Source: Microbacterium proteolyticum (GTDB lineage Bacteria; Actinomycetota; Actinomycetes; Actinomycetales; Microbacteriaceae). From it: 64,000 nt of DNA. The stretch is taken from contig NZ_JAUSZZ010000001.1 in assembly GCF_030818075.1 (NCBI RefSeq), positions 3,224,001 to 3,288,000 of the forward strand, in the 5' to 3' direction. Every line of letters starts with the position of its first letter. Position 1 is the first letter of the stretch. The notes under the pieces were generated by a model, which was given only the letters and a program-made list of their open reading frames with translations, did not search any database and was not told where the DNA came from. Shown here piece after piece: positions 1-9,024 of this stretch. Position numbers and translations under genes: made by a program.

Positions 1-69
1 GACGACGCGGCGTCCGCGCGGCGTGATGCGCAGGCGCGTGGTGGGAGTGGAGATGGCGATGCTGCTCAT
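1..69 (-). CDS. N-terminus of a small protein divergent from lexA, probably LysM-domain (partial)
   Basis: Only the first 23 codons are inside the window; the gene runs off the left edge. ATG is at 67-69 on the minus strand, preceded by a purine-rich GAGGAG Shine-Dalgarno about 6 bases upstream. The visible peptide is Ser/Thr-rich and then Arg-rich ([10 protein letters not shown]), a short cytoplasmic stretch of the kind that precedes a membrane anchor. From synteny I infer the LysM peptidoglycan-binding protein that lies divergent to lexA in Microbacteriaceae, a position analogous to SOS-induced division inhibitors such as YneA. No LysM residues are visible, so the function is inferred from neighbours only. 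Confidence 0.5.
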   Translation of the reverse strand, partial: MSSIAISTPTTRLRITPRGRRVV

Positions 70-91
70 GGTGTGCTCCTCGAGTGGGGAG

Positions 92-135
92 AGATTCGCA
101 CTCCTCGCTCGGCCGGGAGGTCGGAGTGCGAATCT
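92..135. promoter_or_regulatory. 13-bp perfect inverted repeat between the LysM-like gene and lexA
   Basis: AGATTCGCACTCC at 92-104 is repeated in exact reverse complement at 123-135, with 18 bases between. It lies 23 bases upstream of the minus-strand start codon and about 190 bases upstream of lexA. It could be an operator for a dimeric regulator or a hairpin in the leader of the minus-strand gene. It does not resemble the SOS box. Confidence 0.55.
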
Positions 136-141
136 GTCTTC

Positions 142-155
142 CGAATGTATCTTCG
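142..155. promoter_or_regulatory. SOS-box-like site in the lexA/LysM divergent region
   Basis: CGAATGTATCTTCG matches the actinobacterial LexA site (CGAAC-N4-GTTCG) in length and outer half-sites; the innermost base of each half differs. Its place between lexA and the divergent gene fits autoregulation of lexA and SOS control of the neighbour. The match is imperfect, so binding is an inference. Confidence 0.5.
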
Positions 156-327
156 ATTGACTGGGGGTGTCAAGACCGCCGCTCTCGGAGACGAATCGAA
201 CGCGACACGCGCGAACTTCCCGGCGATTCGCCTCGTCGACCGGATACGGTTTCGACACGGAGACCTCATCACCAACCTCCGACATTCGAATTTCCGCCGC
301 CTTTCCGCGGCGCGAGGGGAGCATCAG

Positions 328-1014
328 ATGACCGACGCGACGACCGCCGGCCGCGACCGACCTCAGACGCGTCGGCGCAAGAGCCTGAGCGACAAGCAGC
401 TCGCGATCCTCGAGGTCATCCAGCGCTCCATCGCCCGCCACGGCTACCCGCCGAGCATGCGGGAGATCGGCGATGCCGTCGGCTTGAAGTCGCTGTCGAG
501 CGTCACCCACCAGCTCAACCAGCTCGAGCTGAGCGGGTATCTGCGCCGCGACCCGGGGAAGACCCGTGCGATGGAGGTGCTGATCGACCTTCCCGGCGCC
601 GCCGCCGAGAACCCCGCCGACACGGCCCCCGCTCTCGGGGACGCCGCCCTGGTGCCGCTCGTGGGCCGTATCGCCGCGGGTGTGCCCATCACCGCCGACC
701 AGCAGGTGGAGGAGATCTTCCCCCTCCCCCGCCAGCTGGTCGGGAAGGGCGAGCTGTTCATGCTGAAGGTGTCCGGCGACTCGATGATCGACGCGGCCAT
801 CTGCGACGGCGACTGGGTGGTCGTGCGATCGCAGGCGAACGCGGAGAACGGCGAGATCGTCGCCGCGATGCTCGACGGCGAAGCGACGGTGAAGACGTTC
901 CGCCGCCGCGACGGTCACACCTGGCTGCTCCCGCGCAACACGGCCTTCGAGCCCATCCTCGGCGACGAAGCAGTGGTGCTCGGCCGGGTGGTCGCGGTTC
1001 TGCGCGCGGTCTGA
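328..1014 (+). CDS. lexA: LexA SOS-response repressor
   Basis: 228 aa. Represses SOS genes until RecA nucleoprotein filaments trigger its self-cleavage. The N-terminal winged helix-turn-helix spans about residues 18-80 ([12 protein letters not shown], then a [13 protein letters not shown] recognition helix). The Ala-Gly cleavage site sits in GRIAAGVPI near residue 116. The S24-type catalytic dyad is Ser in GDSMID (about residue 152) and Lys in TVKTF (about residue 189). I chose the ATG at 328, preceded by GAGGGGAGCATCAG, because upstream in-frame codons would add a non-homologous Arg-rich leader. The divergent region contains an SOS-like box. recA, its partner, is in the same window. Confidence 0.96.
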   Translation: MTDATTAGRDRPQTRRRKSLSDKQLAILEVIQRSIARHGYPPSMREIGDAVGLKSLSSVTHQLNQLELSGYLRRDPGKTRAMEVLIDLPGAAAENPADTAPALGDAALVPLVGRIAAGVPITADQQVEEIFPLPRQLVGKGELFMLKVSGDSMIDAAICDGDWVVVRSQANAENGEIVAAMLDGEATVKTFRRRDGHTWLLPRNTAFEPILGDEAVVLGRVVAVLRAV

Positions 1015-1020
1015 GCGCAC

Positions 1021-1029
1021 TTATCCACA
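1021..1029 (+). other. DnaA-box consensus nonamer
   Basis: TTATCCACA is an exact match to the bacterial DnaA-box consensus, seven bases after the lexA stop. An AT-rich nonamer is uncommon by chance at about 70% GC. I see no second box or AT-rich unwinding region nearby, so this is not an origin. At most it is a lone DnaA-binding site. Confidence 0.35.
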
Positions 1030-1062
1030 GGCCGCGCCGGAGGAACGGTTCGCGCACCTACG

Positions 1063-2242
1063 ATGACAGCTCACGCAGAGAAAGCGAGAGTCGTGTCCCT
1101 TCCCACCCCGCCCGATGGCCCCTCCTCGACCGGCTCCGGCATCGAACCGGCCGGACCCGCCGACGTCCCTGCCGGCGCGGCGACCGGGCCCGTACCCGCG
1201 TCCGAATCGGTGGGTGCCGTCGGTTCTCCCGTGCTCCCAGGAACCGAGTCCGCATCCGCGACCGGGTCGGCCGCCCCCGTCGGCGTTCCCGTCCCCGCGG
1301 CAGAGCCGCAAGACGGCGGACTCCCCGAGACCGGCGCAGCACCGATGGCCGCTGCCCGACCACGGCGCACCACCGTCATCCTCGGCGCGGCGCTCGCGCT
1401 CACTGTGATCGCCGCGGGACTCGCCGCCTTCTGGCTCTCGGCGCAGCTCTCCGACTCGCGTGATCGCATCACCGAGCAGGAGCAGCAGATCCAGGATCAG
1501 CAGCGCGAGATCGAGGAACAGCGGGAGATGATCGAACAGAAAACAACAGTTCGGGGCCGCTATGGCCGATCTCTACGCCACGGTCGACCCCCTTGTCGGC
1601 CTCCCGTACGCCACCGTCGTCCCGTGGACCCAGATCGAAGCCTTCGCCGACCGCGCCTGGGGGCACCGGCGGAACCCCGCCGCACTGGAGCGCGACACCG
1701 GCGACGTGGAGGCGTTCACCGCCGGCCTGGCCGATCGGGTCGCGGTCGCTCGGACCCAGGCCGCCTCGAACGCCTCCGGCAGCCCGTGGGAGGCCGCACT
1801 CGACGATCTCGGGCGAGGATGGGTCACGACGACGTTCGACGAGACCAACCGCCCCTGCAACATGGACGTGATGGCGTGCGTCTCGGGGGCGGCCCCCTTC
1901 ATCGTCCATGTCAGCGCGGATACGCGCGACGACCCCCAGCTGACGGACTGGATCCGCACCGGCGTCGCCTATCACGAGTACGCCCACGTCCTGCAGTTCA
2001 CCAACCCCGAACCCACGGCGTCCGCCGTCACCGCCTTCGGCGGAGACGTCGAGACCATGGCCGACTGCTACGCCTTGACGGTTCTGGACGGATGGTCGCT
2101 GGAGCACGAGGTGCCCATCGACGAATACTCCTACTGGGAGGTCAGCGTGGGCTACGGCTACACGTGCAACGACGAGCAGAAGCAGGTCATCCGCGACTGG
2201 GTGGACGGTCTCGGCGTGCAGCTGCGTCCGGTCGGCGCCTGA
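1063..2242 (+). CDS. Membrane-anchored HExxH metallopeptidase-like protein, frameshifted
   Basis: Two reading frames together make one protein of about 392 aa. The first (from 1063) holds a Pro/Ala-rich cytoplasmic region, one transmembrane helix (about residues 105-128) and a Gln/Glu-rich coiled coil. The second (about 1545 to 2242) continues with a globular domain containing AYHEYAHVLQ (HExxH zinc motif) and, about 30 residues later, ETMADCYA, a typical position for the third ligand. Removing one A from AAAA at 1540-1543 fuses them seamlessly (EQKQQFGAAMADLYATV). An alternative start is the GTG at 1093, because the likely -10 (TACGAT, 1059-1064) overlaps the ATG at 1063. The frameshift may be a sequencing error or a real mutation. 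The substrate is unknown. Confidence 0.7.
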
Positions 2243-2261
2243 ATCCCCGACCTCCTCGTCG

Positions 2262-2284
2262 CTGTCGGGGGCTGTCCGTAGGGT
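2262..2284 (+). promoter_or_regulatory. RecA-NDp-like promoter of the S9 peptidase gene
   Basis: CTGTCGGGG at 2262-2270, 8 bases, then TAGGGT at 2279-2284, which ends 7 bases before the ATG. The layout matches TTGTCRGTG-N8-TANNNT, the PafBC-dependent damage promoter known from mycobacteria. The transcript would be essentially leaderless. Confidence 0.5.
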
Positions 2285-2291
2285 GGACCGC

Positions 2292-4184
2292 ATGGCAGAC
2301 ACCCTTCCGTACGGTTCCTGGCCGTCCCCCATCACGCCCGAGTCGGTGGCGAAGTCCTCTCCTCGAGTGGACGGCGCGCTGCTCGTCGGCGACGAGGTCT
2401 GGTGGGGCGAGTCCGTCCCCGCCGAAGCAGGTCGCGTCGCGGTCAAGCGCCGACGGGTCGACGGGGTCGTCGAGACCGTGCTCCCTGCCCCCGCGAACGC
2501 CCGCTCCGCCGTGCACGAATACGGCGGCGGCTCATGGACGGTATCGGACGACGGAGAGCTGTATTACGTCGAGAAGACCGACCAGCGGGTCTACGCGCTG
2601 CGCCCGGGAGAGGCGGCCCGCGCGCTGACGCCCGCCGACGAGGCTGTCCGACACGGTGGCCTGCGCTTCGAGCACGGCGTGCTGCTGGCCATCCGCGAGA
2701 TGCACGGCGCCGAGCGCCTCCCGGCGCGGGCGATCGTCCGAATCGCGACGGACGGCTCGCAAGCGGTCGACGTCCTCGCCGACGGCAGCGACTTCGTCGC
2801 TCAGCCCGCGCTGTCTCCCGACGGGCGCCGACTGGCGTGGATCGCGTGGAACCACCCGGACATGCCCTGGGATGCCACCATCTTGCGCGTCGCCGATCTC
2901 TCGACCGGTCTGGTCACCGACATCGCGAGCGGTGAGCGCCGTGCTCCCCTTCAGCCGATCTGGCTCGCCGACGACGAACTGCTCTACGCCGACGATCCCG
3001 AGGGTCGATGGAACCTGTTCCGCCGGCCCCTCGGCGGTGAGGCACAGCCGGTCGCCCCGGCGGACGCCGACACCGGCGGCGGACTCTGGGTGCTCGGTAC
3101 GCGCTGGTTCGCGGCCGCCACCGACGGTCGCATCGTGGCCGTCCGCACGAACGGGGGCGACGAGATCGTCGAGATCTCCCCGTCGGGTGTACGTCTCCTC
3201 GACGTTCCCGTGGTGGCCGGGGCCGCGGTGGACGACGCTCGAGGTTCGCGCCTGCTCGTCTCGGGCGCCGATGCCGGCGGACGCTCGGGGCTCTGGCTGG
3301 TCGATCTCGACACGGGCGCTGTCGATCTCGTCACCGGCGGCACGGGCTCGTGGGGTGATGAGTGGATGCCGTCGGCCCGCGCCATCGAGACCGACGGGCC
3401 GCACGGACCGGTGCACGCCTTTGCGTATTCCCCCACCCATCCCGGCGTCACCGGCCCCGCGGATGAGCGCCCGCCGTACATCGTGCTGGTCCACGGCGGC
3501 CCCACATCGCACGTCGGCCCGGCGCCCTCCGCCAAGACCGCGTTCTTCACCAGCCGCGGCATCGGCGTGCTCGACGTCAACTACGGCGGCTCCACGGGCT
3601 ACGGGCGCTCGTACCGTGACCGGCTGAAGGGCCAGTGGGGCGTCGTCGATGTCGACGACGTCGCCGCCGCGGCATCCGCTCTCGCGGAAGCGGGCGTCGC
3701 CGATCCCGGCCGCCTCGCCATCGCGGGCGGCTCGGCCGGCGGGTGGACGGTGCTGGCCGCCGTGACCAACACCGATGTGTTCTCCGCGGGCATCTCCCGC
3801 TATGGGGTCGGCGACGCCCGCGCCCTGGCCGAAGACACGCACGACTTCGAAGCGCGATACCTCGATGGTCTGATCGGGCCGCTGCCCGAGGCCGAGTCGG
3901 TGTACGTCGAGCGGTCGCCGCTCAGCCGTCCAGAGCGATTCCGGGTGCCGCTGCTCATCCTGCAAGGCAGTGAGGACCGTGTGGTGCCACCGTCGCAGGC
4001 CGAGGCGATCCGCGATGCCCTGGGCGCGCACGGAGTGCCCCACGCCTACGTGCTGTACGAGGGCGAGGGACACGGCTTCCGCCGCGGCGAGACGGTGGTG
4101 GACTCCCTGCAGCGCGAACTCGGGTTCCTGGGCGCGGTGTTCGGTTTCGAGACACCGGGCATCCCCGCCCTCGAGCTCGACTGA
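2292..4184 (+). CDS. S9 family prolyl oligopeptidase-like serine peptidase
   Basis: 630 aa. N-terminal beta-propeller (roughly residues 30-370) followed by an alpha/beta-hydrolase domain. The catalytic triad is visible: nucleophile Ser in GGSAGGW (about residue 480), Asp in GSEDRVVPP (about 560) and His in GEGHGFR (about 593). HGGP, the oxyanion-hole signature of the family, precedes the nucleophile. It has no signal peptide, so it is probably a cytoplasmic oligopeptidase or acylaminoacyl-peptidase-like enzyme. ATG 2292 is favoured over GTG 2283 because TAGGGT lies 7 bases upstream, as in other leaderless genes here. The exact substrate is not predictable. Confidence 0.92.
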   Translation: MADTLPYGSWPSPITPESVAKSSPRVDGALLVGDEVWWGESVPAEAGRVAVKRRRVDGVVETVLPAPANARSAVHEYGGGSWTVSDDGELYYVEKTDQRVYALRPGEAARALTPADEAVRHGGLRFEHGVLLAIREMHGAERLPARAIVRIATDGSQAVDVLADGSDFVAQPALSPDGRRLAWIAWNHPDMPWDATILRVADLSTGLVTDIASGERRAPLQPIWLADDELLYADDPEGRWNLFRRPLGGEAQPVAPADADTGGGLWVLGTRWFAAATDGRIVAVRTNGGDEIVEISPSGVRLLDVPVVAGAAVDDARGSRLLVSGADAGGRSGLWLVDLDTGAVDLVTGGTGSWGDEWMPSARAIETDGPHGPVHAFAYSPTHPGVTGPADERPPYIVLVHGGPTSHVGPAPSAKTAFFTSRGIGVLDVNYGGSTGYGRSYRDRLKGQWGVVDVDDVAAAASALAEAGVADPGRLAIAGGSAGGWTVLAAVTNTDVFSAGISRYGVGDARALAEDTHDFEARYLDGLIGPLPEAESVYVERSPLSRPERFRVPLLILQGSEDRVVPPSQAEAIRDALGAHGVPHAYVLYEGEGHGFRRGETVVDSLQRELGFLGAVFGFETPGIPALELD

Positions 4185-4320
4185 GCGACGGGCGGCGCGA
4201 CGACCGCCTGCCCGCATAGGCCCACAGCGCCGCCCGCGGCTTGCACCGGAACGTTCGGCATGCTGCCGACGGCCGGAGCGACACCCGAATGTTCGCCGCT
4301 GCGAAAGAACCCGGACATGG

Positions 4321-4354
4321 CGCGGGTCCCCGCGCCGCAGCGCGGGGACCCGCG
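4321..4354. terminator. Strong hairpin between the S9 peptidase gene and hflX
   Basis: A 14-bp perfect GC stem (4321-4334 with 4341-4354) closes a 6-base loop, 14 bases past the hflX stop codon. There is no T-run, as is common in high-GC actinobacteria. It separates two convergent genes. Confidence 0.8.
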
Positions 4355-4367
4355 ATCGGTCCGCCGG

Positions 4368-5885
4368 TCAGGCGGCGAACGGCTCCAACTCGGCCGCGAG
4401 ACGCGCGCCGACGTGGGCGTGCAGGAACGTGCCGGTCTCCCGGTGCTCCTGCGCCAGGATCAAGCCGCTCTCGTGCACCGCGGACACGAGGTCGCCCCGG
4501 TCGTAGGGCACGACGGCCTGGACCTCGACCGCCGGCAGGGGCAGCGCGTCCTCGATGGCCGCGCGCAGCTCCTCGATGCCCTCGCCCGTGCGCGACGACA
4601 CGAAGATCGCCTTCGGCGCGAGCCCGCGCAGCACGAGACGATCGTCGTCGCCGACCAGATCGGCCTTGTTGAAGACGACGATCTCCTGGCCGAAGTTCGC
4701 GTCGACATCGCCCATCACGTCGCGCACCGTCATCAGCTGCGCGGCCGGATCGGGGTGCGATGCATCCACGACGTGCAGGATGACGTCGGCGTCGCCGACC
4801 TCCTCCAGGGTCGAACGGAACGCCTCGACGAGCTGGTGCGGGAGGTTCCGCACGAAGCCCACCGTGTCGGTCAGCGTGTACACCCGGCCGTCGCTCGTCT
4901 CGGAGCGGCGGACCGTGGCATCCAGGGTCGCGAACAAGGCGTTCTCGACGAGCACGCCCGCGCTCGTCAGGCGGTTCAGCAGGCTCGACTTGCCGGCGTT
5001 GGTGTAGCCCGCGATCGCGACGGAGGGGATCGTGTGGCGCTTGCGCTCGGCGCGCTTGGCCTCCCGGGCCGGGGCGAAGTCGCGAAGCTGCTTGCGCAGC
5101 TGGGCCATGCGGGTGCGGATCCGACGGCGATCGAGTTCGATCTTCGTCTCACCGGGTCCACGCGAGCCCATACCGGCACCGCCCGCGCCGACCTGACCAC
5201 CGGCCTGTCGCGACATCGAATCACCCCACCCGCGCAGACGCGGGAGGAGGTACTCGAGCTGGGCGAGCTCGACCTGCGCCTTGCCCTCGCGGCTCTTGGC
5301 GTGCTGGCTGAAGATGTCGAGGATCACCGTCGTGCGGTCGATCACCTTCACCTTCACGACGTCTTCGAGCGCGCGGCGCTGGCTGGGGGCCAGCTCGGTG
5401 TCGGCGATGACGGTGTCGGCGCCGACGGCGGCGACGATGTCGCGCAGCTCGGCGGCCTTGCCGCGGCCGACGTAGGTCGCGGGGTCGGGGTGCGGACGAC
5501 GCTGCAGCACGCCGTCGAGGACGACGGCGCCGGCCGTCTCGGCCAGGGCCGACAGCTCGCGCAACGAGTTCTCGGCATCCGTCTGCTCACCCTGCGGGTG
5601 CACGCCGACGAGGACGACGTTCTCGAGGCGGAGCTGGCGATACTCGACCTCGGTGACGTCTTCGAGCTCGGTCGACAAGCCGACCACGCGGCGGAGCGCT
5701 GCGCGCTCCTCACGGTCCCACTGGTCGCCGTCGGCGTCACCGCCGTACGCGGTGGTGGCATCCTGGAGCGCTTGCGCGGCACCGAAGACCCGGACCCCGC
5801 GGTGCGCTTCGGCGCGCGAGAGCACGCGGTCCACCGGGTCCACCGGCGACGCGTCGATGCTCGGGGGTGTGGTCTGTTCGGTCAT
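4368..5885 (-). CDS. hflX: GTPase HflX
   Basis: 505 aa, a ribosome-associated TRAFAC GTPase that splits stalled or heat-damaged ribosomes. The N-terminal HflX domain contains the conserved YVGRGKAAEL and VELAQLEYLLPRLRGWG segments, then a coiled-coil linker. The G domain follows, with G1 GYTNAGKSS, G3 DTVGF and G4 NKAD. Length is normal for actinobacteria. The likely -10 is TAAAGT upstream of a 16-bp palindrome in the leader, and the RBS is GAAAGGAA. The gene is monocistronic, closed by the hairpin at 4321-4354. Confidence 0.95.
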   Translation of the reverse strand: MTEQTTPPSIDASPVDPVDRVLSRAEAHRGVRVFGAAQALQDATTAYGGDADGDQWDREERAALRRVVGLSTELEDVTEVEYRQLRLENVVLVGVHPQGEQTDAENSLRELSALAETAGAVVLDGVLQRRPHPDPATYVGRGKAAELRDIVAAVGADTVIADTELAPSQRRALEDVVKVKVIDRTTVILDIFSQHAKSREGKAQVELAQLEYLLPRLRGWGDSMSRQAGGQVGAGGAGMGSRGPGETKIELDRRRIRTRMAQLRKQLRDFAPAREAKRAERKRHTIPSVAIAGYTNAGKSSLLNRLTSAGVLVENALFATLDATVRRSETSDGRVYTLTDTVGFVRNLPHQLVEAFRSTLEEVGDADVILHVVDASHPDPAAQLMTVRDVMGDVDANFGQEIVVFNKADLVGDDDRLVLRGLAPKAIFVSSRTGEGIEELRAAIEDALPLPAVEVQAVVPYDRGDLVSAVHESGLILAQEHRETGTFLHAHVGARLAAELEPFAA

Positions 5886-5899
5886 GTGTTCCTTTCGTC

Positions 5900-5915
5900 T
5901 GCGGGACGTCCCGCA
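5900..5915. promoter_or_regulatory. 16-bp perfect palindrome in the hflX leader
   Basis: TGCGGGACGTCCCGCA is fully self-complementary and has no loop. It lies between the probable -10 (TAAAGT on the minus strand) and the hflX ribosome-binding site, just downstream of the expected transcription start. That is a classic operator position. The cognate regulator is unknown. Confidence 0.5.
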
Positions 5916-5972
5916 TGTTCTGGCACTTTATCCGCCCCGGCGTCGGGAGGGTCGGTCGGATACCCTGGTGTG

Positions 5973-6617
5973 ATGGGGAGCGAGCACTATTTCAGCGCGT
6001 CGCCGTCGAGTCCCGAGCACCTGCGTCGCATCCGCGTGACGCTCGCCGGTCGTGAACTCGAGGTCGTCACGGCGCGCGGCGTCTTCAGCCCCGATCACGT
6101 GGATGCCGGAACCTCCGTGCTGCTCGCCAACACGCCTCCCCCTCCCGCCGGCGGGCACTTCCTCGACCTGGGGTGCGGGTGGGGTCCGATCTCGCTGTCA
6201 CTGGCGCTCGCCTCGCCGCACGCGACCGTGTGGGCGGTCGACGTCAACGAGCGTGCTCTCGATCTCGTGAGGCGCAACGCACAGGAACTCGGCCTCACCA
6301 ATATCAACGCGGTCCGGCCGGAGGATGTTCCCGACGACGTCTCATTCCGCACCATCCGTTCCAATCCCCCGATCCGCGTGGGGAAGAACGAACTGCACGG
6401 GATGCTGGAGCACTGGATCCCCCGGCTGTCGGAGCGGTCCGACGGGTGGTTCGTGGTGCAGCGCAACCTGGGTTCCGACTCCCTGCAACGCTGGCTCGCG
6501 GCGACGTTCGACGACGGATACAGCGTCCAGCGCGCCGCGACCGGCCGGGGCTTCCGCGTGCTGCGGGTGCGTCGCCACGGCTCGCCGCCGAGCGAGCCGA
6601 TCGACGTCATCCCCTGA
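5973..6617 (+). CDS. RsmC-like class I SAM-dependent methyltransferase
   Basis: 214 aa. A methyltransferase-small domain: motif I LDLGCGWGP, the acidic residue after beta-2 in AVDVNE, and the NPP motif in SNPPIRVG, typical of enzymes that methylate exocyclic amines of nucleobases. It resembles the short RsmC/RlmG-type proteins that methylate rRNA guanine, but lacks the N-terminal duplicated domain of E. coli RsmC. The ATG at 5973 is 6 bases after TACCCT, so the transcript is probably leaderless. The exact target base is inferred from family only. Confidence 0.85.
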   Translation: MGSEHYFSASPSSPEHLRRIRVTLAGRELEVVTARGVFSPDHVDAGTSVLLANTPPPPAGGHFLDLGCGWGPISLSLALASPHATVWAVDVNERALDLVRRNAQELGLTNINAVRPEDVPDDVSFRTIRSNPPIRVGKNELHGMLEHWIPRLSERSDGWFVVQRNLGSDSLQRWLAATFDDGYSVQRAATGRGFRVLRVRRHGSPPSEPIDVIP

Positions 6618-6725
6618 CGCGCCCGCGGGGCGGGTTCCGTCGGGATGCCGACGTCTCGCGTTCCGCCGAGGATCACGCATCCCGGCGGCAGCGTTCGCCG
6701 AGCGACCGCGTCACCTCACGAGCAC

Positions 6726-6743
6726 CGCGGCGCCCCCGCCGCG
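6726..6743. terminator. Short GC hairpin after dapF
   Basis: A 7-bp stem (CGCGGCG/CGCCGCG) with a CCCC loop, 11 bases beyond the dapF stop. It lies between the convergent RsmC-like gene and dapF. Confidence 0.5.
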
Positions 6744-6754
6744 AAGCTCCGTCG

Positions 6755-7609
6755 TCACGCCAGGGCGACCTCGCCGGTGAAGACCAGCGACGCCGGGCCC
6801 GACAAGAACACCCGTCCGCCCGAGACCCGCACCCCCAGCGTGCCGCCGGGGGTGTCGACGATCCAGTGATCCGGGGCCGCCGCCCCCGCCCAATGTCGGA
6901 CGGCCAGCGCGGCCGCGGCGACGCCGGTCCCGCAACTCAGCGTCTCGCCGACCCCGCGCTCGAAGACGCGCAGCCGGATAGCGCCCACGCCGTCGCGCAC
7001 GAGCGGATCGGCAGGCACGACGAACTCCACGTTCGCCCCGTGGCGGGGTGCCGGGTCGAGCACGGGCTGATACACGAGGTCGAGGCCGTCGAGTTCGGCA
7101 TCCGAGGACAGCGCGACCACGACATGGGGGTTGCCCACGTCGATGCCGACGCCCGGACGCGCCACTGTCAGACCCTTCGCCCGGACGAGGGTCTCGTCCG
7201 CATCCACCGTGAAGACACCGAGATCGACCTCGAATCCGCGATCGCTGCGCGTGAGCGTCTTCACCCCGGCGCGCGTGCCGATGCGCAAACCGTCGTCGAT
7301 CGAGGCGAGGCCGGTGTCGGTGAGGTAGCGCGCGAAGACGCGCGTGCCGTTGCCGCACATCTCGGCCTTCGATCCGTCGGCGTTGCGGTAGTCCATGAAC
7401 CACTCCGCGCCGGATGCCGCGGCATCCGCGCCCTCGGGGATCGCGGCCGAGCGCACGACGCGGAGCAGGCCGTCGGCTCCGATACCGAAATGCCGATCGC
7501 ACAGCGCCGCGACCTGCGCGTCGGAGAGGTCGAGTTCCCCGTCGGGGTCGGCCACCACGACGAAGTCGTTGCCGGTGCCGTGCCCCTTGGTGAACGGAAG
7601 TGACGTCAT
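6755..7609 (-). CDS. dapF: Diaminopimelate epimerase
   Basis: 284 aa. Converts LL- to meso-diaminopimelate for lysine and peptidoglycan synthesis, by two-base catalysis with paired cysteines. Both are visible: Cys in [10 protein letters not shown] and Cys in [10 protein letters not shown]. The N-terminus ([13 protein letters not shown]) is canonical. TAGAAT ends 6 bases before the ATG, so the transcript is probably leaderless. dapA and dapB are elsewhere in the window, so most of the late DAP pathway is present but dispersed. Confidence 0.96.
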   Translation of the reverse strand: MTSLPFTKGHGTGNDFVVVADPDGELDLSDAQVAALCDRHFGIGADGLLRVVRSAAIPEGADAAASGAEWFMDYRNADGSKAEMCGNGTRVFARYLTDTGLASIDDGLRIGTRAGVKTLTRSDRGFEVDLGVFTVDADETLVRAKGLTVARPGVGIDVGNPHVVVALSSDAELDGLDLVYQPVLDPAPRHGANVEFVVPADPLVRDGVGAIRLRVFERGVGETLSCGTGVAAAALAVRHWAGAAAPDHWIVDTPGGTLGVRVSGGRVFLSGPASLVFTGEVALA

Positions 7610-7648
7610 GCGTCCATTCTATGGAGCGGGCGGCGCTCCCCCGGGTGG

Positions 7649-8098
7649 TCAGCCGGCCGGAGGCGGTCCCCCCGGGCCATCGACGATCAGCCTCTTGCCG
7701 GTGGCCCACGTGTCGAAGGACTCGTATCCGAGCGCGTCGTAGAGGCCGCGGGCGCCGACGTTGTCAGGGCGGACCATCAGCTGCACCTTCGGGCAGCCCA
7801 TCCGCTCGAGCAGACGCTCGGCCTCGTCGACGAGGGCGCGGGCGATGCCACGGCCTCGGTGAGAGGGCGCAGTGGCGAGGTAGTACAGCCAGCCGCGGTG
7901 TCCGTCGTACCCGGCCATGACGCTGCCCACCACGGCGCCGCCATCGGTCGCGACGAGGAACAACTCCGGCTGCACGGTCAGCTTGCGGCGGATGTCGGCG
8001 TACGGGTCGTTCCAGGGGCGCGTCAGACCCGCCGCCTCCCAGAGCGTCACGACGTCCGTCTCTTCCCCGGGTTCGAATGCGCGGATGGCAACGCTCAC
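7649..8098 (-). CDS. GNAT family N-acetyltransferase (YpeA-like)
   Basis: 149 aa. Acetyl-CoA binding motif A is visible in [16 protein letters not shown], and the C-terminal [14 protein letters not shown] is typical of GNAT enzymes of the YpeA/RimI type. The GTG start at 8098 overlaps the miaA stop by four bases (GTGA), so translation is coupled to miaA. I reject a longer reading that extends into miaA. Substrate unknown. Confidence 0.88.
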   Translation of the reverse strand: MSVAIRAFEPGEETDVVTLWEAAGLTRPWNDPYADIRRKLTVQPELFLVATDGGAVVGSVMAGYDGHRGWLYYLATAPSHRGRGIARALVDEAERLLERMGCPKVQLMVRPDNVGARGLYDALGYESFDTWATGKRLIVDGPGGPPPAG

Positions 8099-9024
8099 GA
8101 TCGGTCCTCTTCTGCCGATGCGAGGGTCGCGGCATCCGTCGTCCTCGCGTCGAGCCATCGGGCGTCGGCGTAGCGCCGGAACCACGACACCTGCCGACGG
8201 GCGTAGCGGCGGGTGAGCGCCTGGGTCTCCGCGATCGCGTCGTCTCTCGTCACGTCGCCCCGCAGCTGTGCGAGGGCCTGCGCGTAGCCGATGGCGCGCC
8301 CGGCCGTGGCCCCCCGCTCGAGCCCTTCCTCCCGGAGAGCGGCGACCTCGTCGAGAAGTCCCGTCGCCCACATGTGCTCGACGCGAGCATCGAGAAGGGG
8401 AACCAGTTCATCCCGGTCGATCCGCGTGGCGAGGATGCGTGTGGACGGATGCCACAGCACCGGCGCCTCCGGGAGGGCTCCACCGTGCGTGTCCCCGCCT
8501 TGCGCCAGAACCTCGAGCGCGCGGACCACCCGCCGGCCGTTGCGGGGGTCGATCCGCTCGGCCGCGGCCGGGTCGGTCGCGCGGAGCCGCGCATACAGCG
8601 CGCCCGCCCCGTGGCTCTCCAGCTCCTCCTCCAGTCGTCTGCGCAGCTCCTCGTCGCGCGGAGGGAAGCGGAAGTCCCAGAGGACGCTGGAGACGTACAG
8701 GCCCGATCCCCCGACTAGAACCGCGTCGGCGCCCCGCGCATGGATCTCGGCGATGGCCGTGCGGGCGGCCTGTTGATACCAGGCCACCGCGGCCTCGTCG
8801 GTCACCGCGAGAACGTCGAAGAGGTGATGCGGGATGCCGCGCCGCTCGGCCACGGGGACCTTCGCCGTGCCGATGTCCATGCCGCGGTACACCTGCATGG
8901 CATCCGCGTTGACGATCTCGGCGGGCGTGCCCCGGGCCGCGAGGGCCTCGGCGAGATCGAGCGAGAGGCCGGTCTTCCCGGTCCCCGTGGCGCCGACGAC
9001 CGCCCAGAGACGGCGCGCGGTCAC
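8095..9024 (-). CDS. miaA: tRNA dimethylallyltransferase MiaA
   Basis: 309 aa. Transfers a dimethylallyl group to N6 of A37 in tRNAs reading UNN codons; MiaB then methylthiolates the product. The P-loop is [24 protein letters not shown] binds the substrate and includes the catalytic Asp-aligned region; the Ser/Thr segment LVGGSGLYV and the C-terminal [13 protein letters not shown] tRNA-contacting region are present. The GTG start at 9024 overlaps the expected miaB stop (TGA 9021-9023) as GTGA. In the sequence as given, miaA is open in frame with upstream miaB, which I interpret as the effect of a one-base insertion in miaB. Confidence 0.93.
   Translation of the reverse strand: MTARRLWAVVGATGTGKTGLSLDLAEALAARGTPAEIVNADAMQVYRGMDIGTAKVPVAERRGIPHHLFDVLAVTDEAAVAWYQQAARTAIAEIHARGADAVLVGGSGLYVSSVLWDFRFPPRDEELRRRLEEELESHGAGALYARLRATDPAAAERIDPRNGRRVVRALEVLAQGGDTHGGALPEAPVLWHPSTRILATRIDRDELVPLLDARVEHMWATGLLDEVAALREEGLERGATAGRAIGYAQALAQLRGDVTRDDAIAETQALTRRYARRQVSWFRRYADARWLDARTTDAATLASAEEDRS

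Noticed and set aside
1021..1029. Replication origin near lexA
   Set aside because: A single DnaA box, with no dnaA/dnaN or AT-rich region.
1540..1565. Programmed ribosomal frameshift in the zinc-peptidase-like gene
   Set aside because: The needed shift is +1; the A-rich run would favour -1 slippage, and no stop, rare codon or stimulatory structure is evident.
4260..6617. Long plus-strand frame covering hflX and joining the RsmC-like methyltransferase
   Set aside because: The first 570 codons are antisense to hflX and have no protein-like features; only the last part, from ATG 5973, is a real gene.
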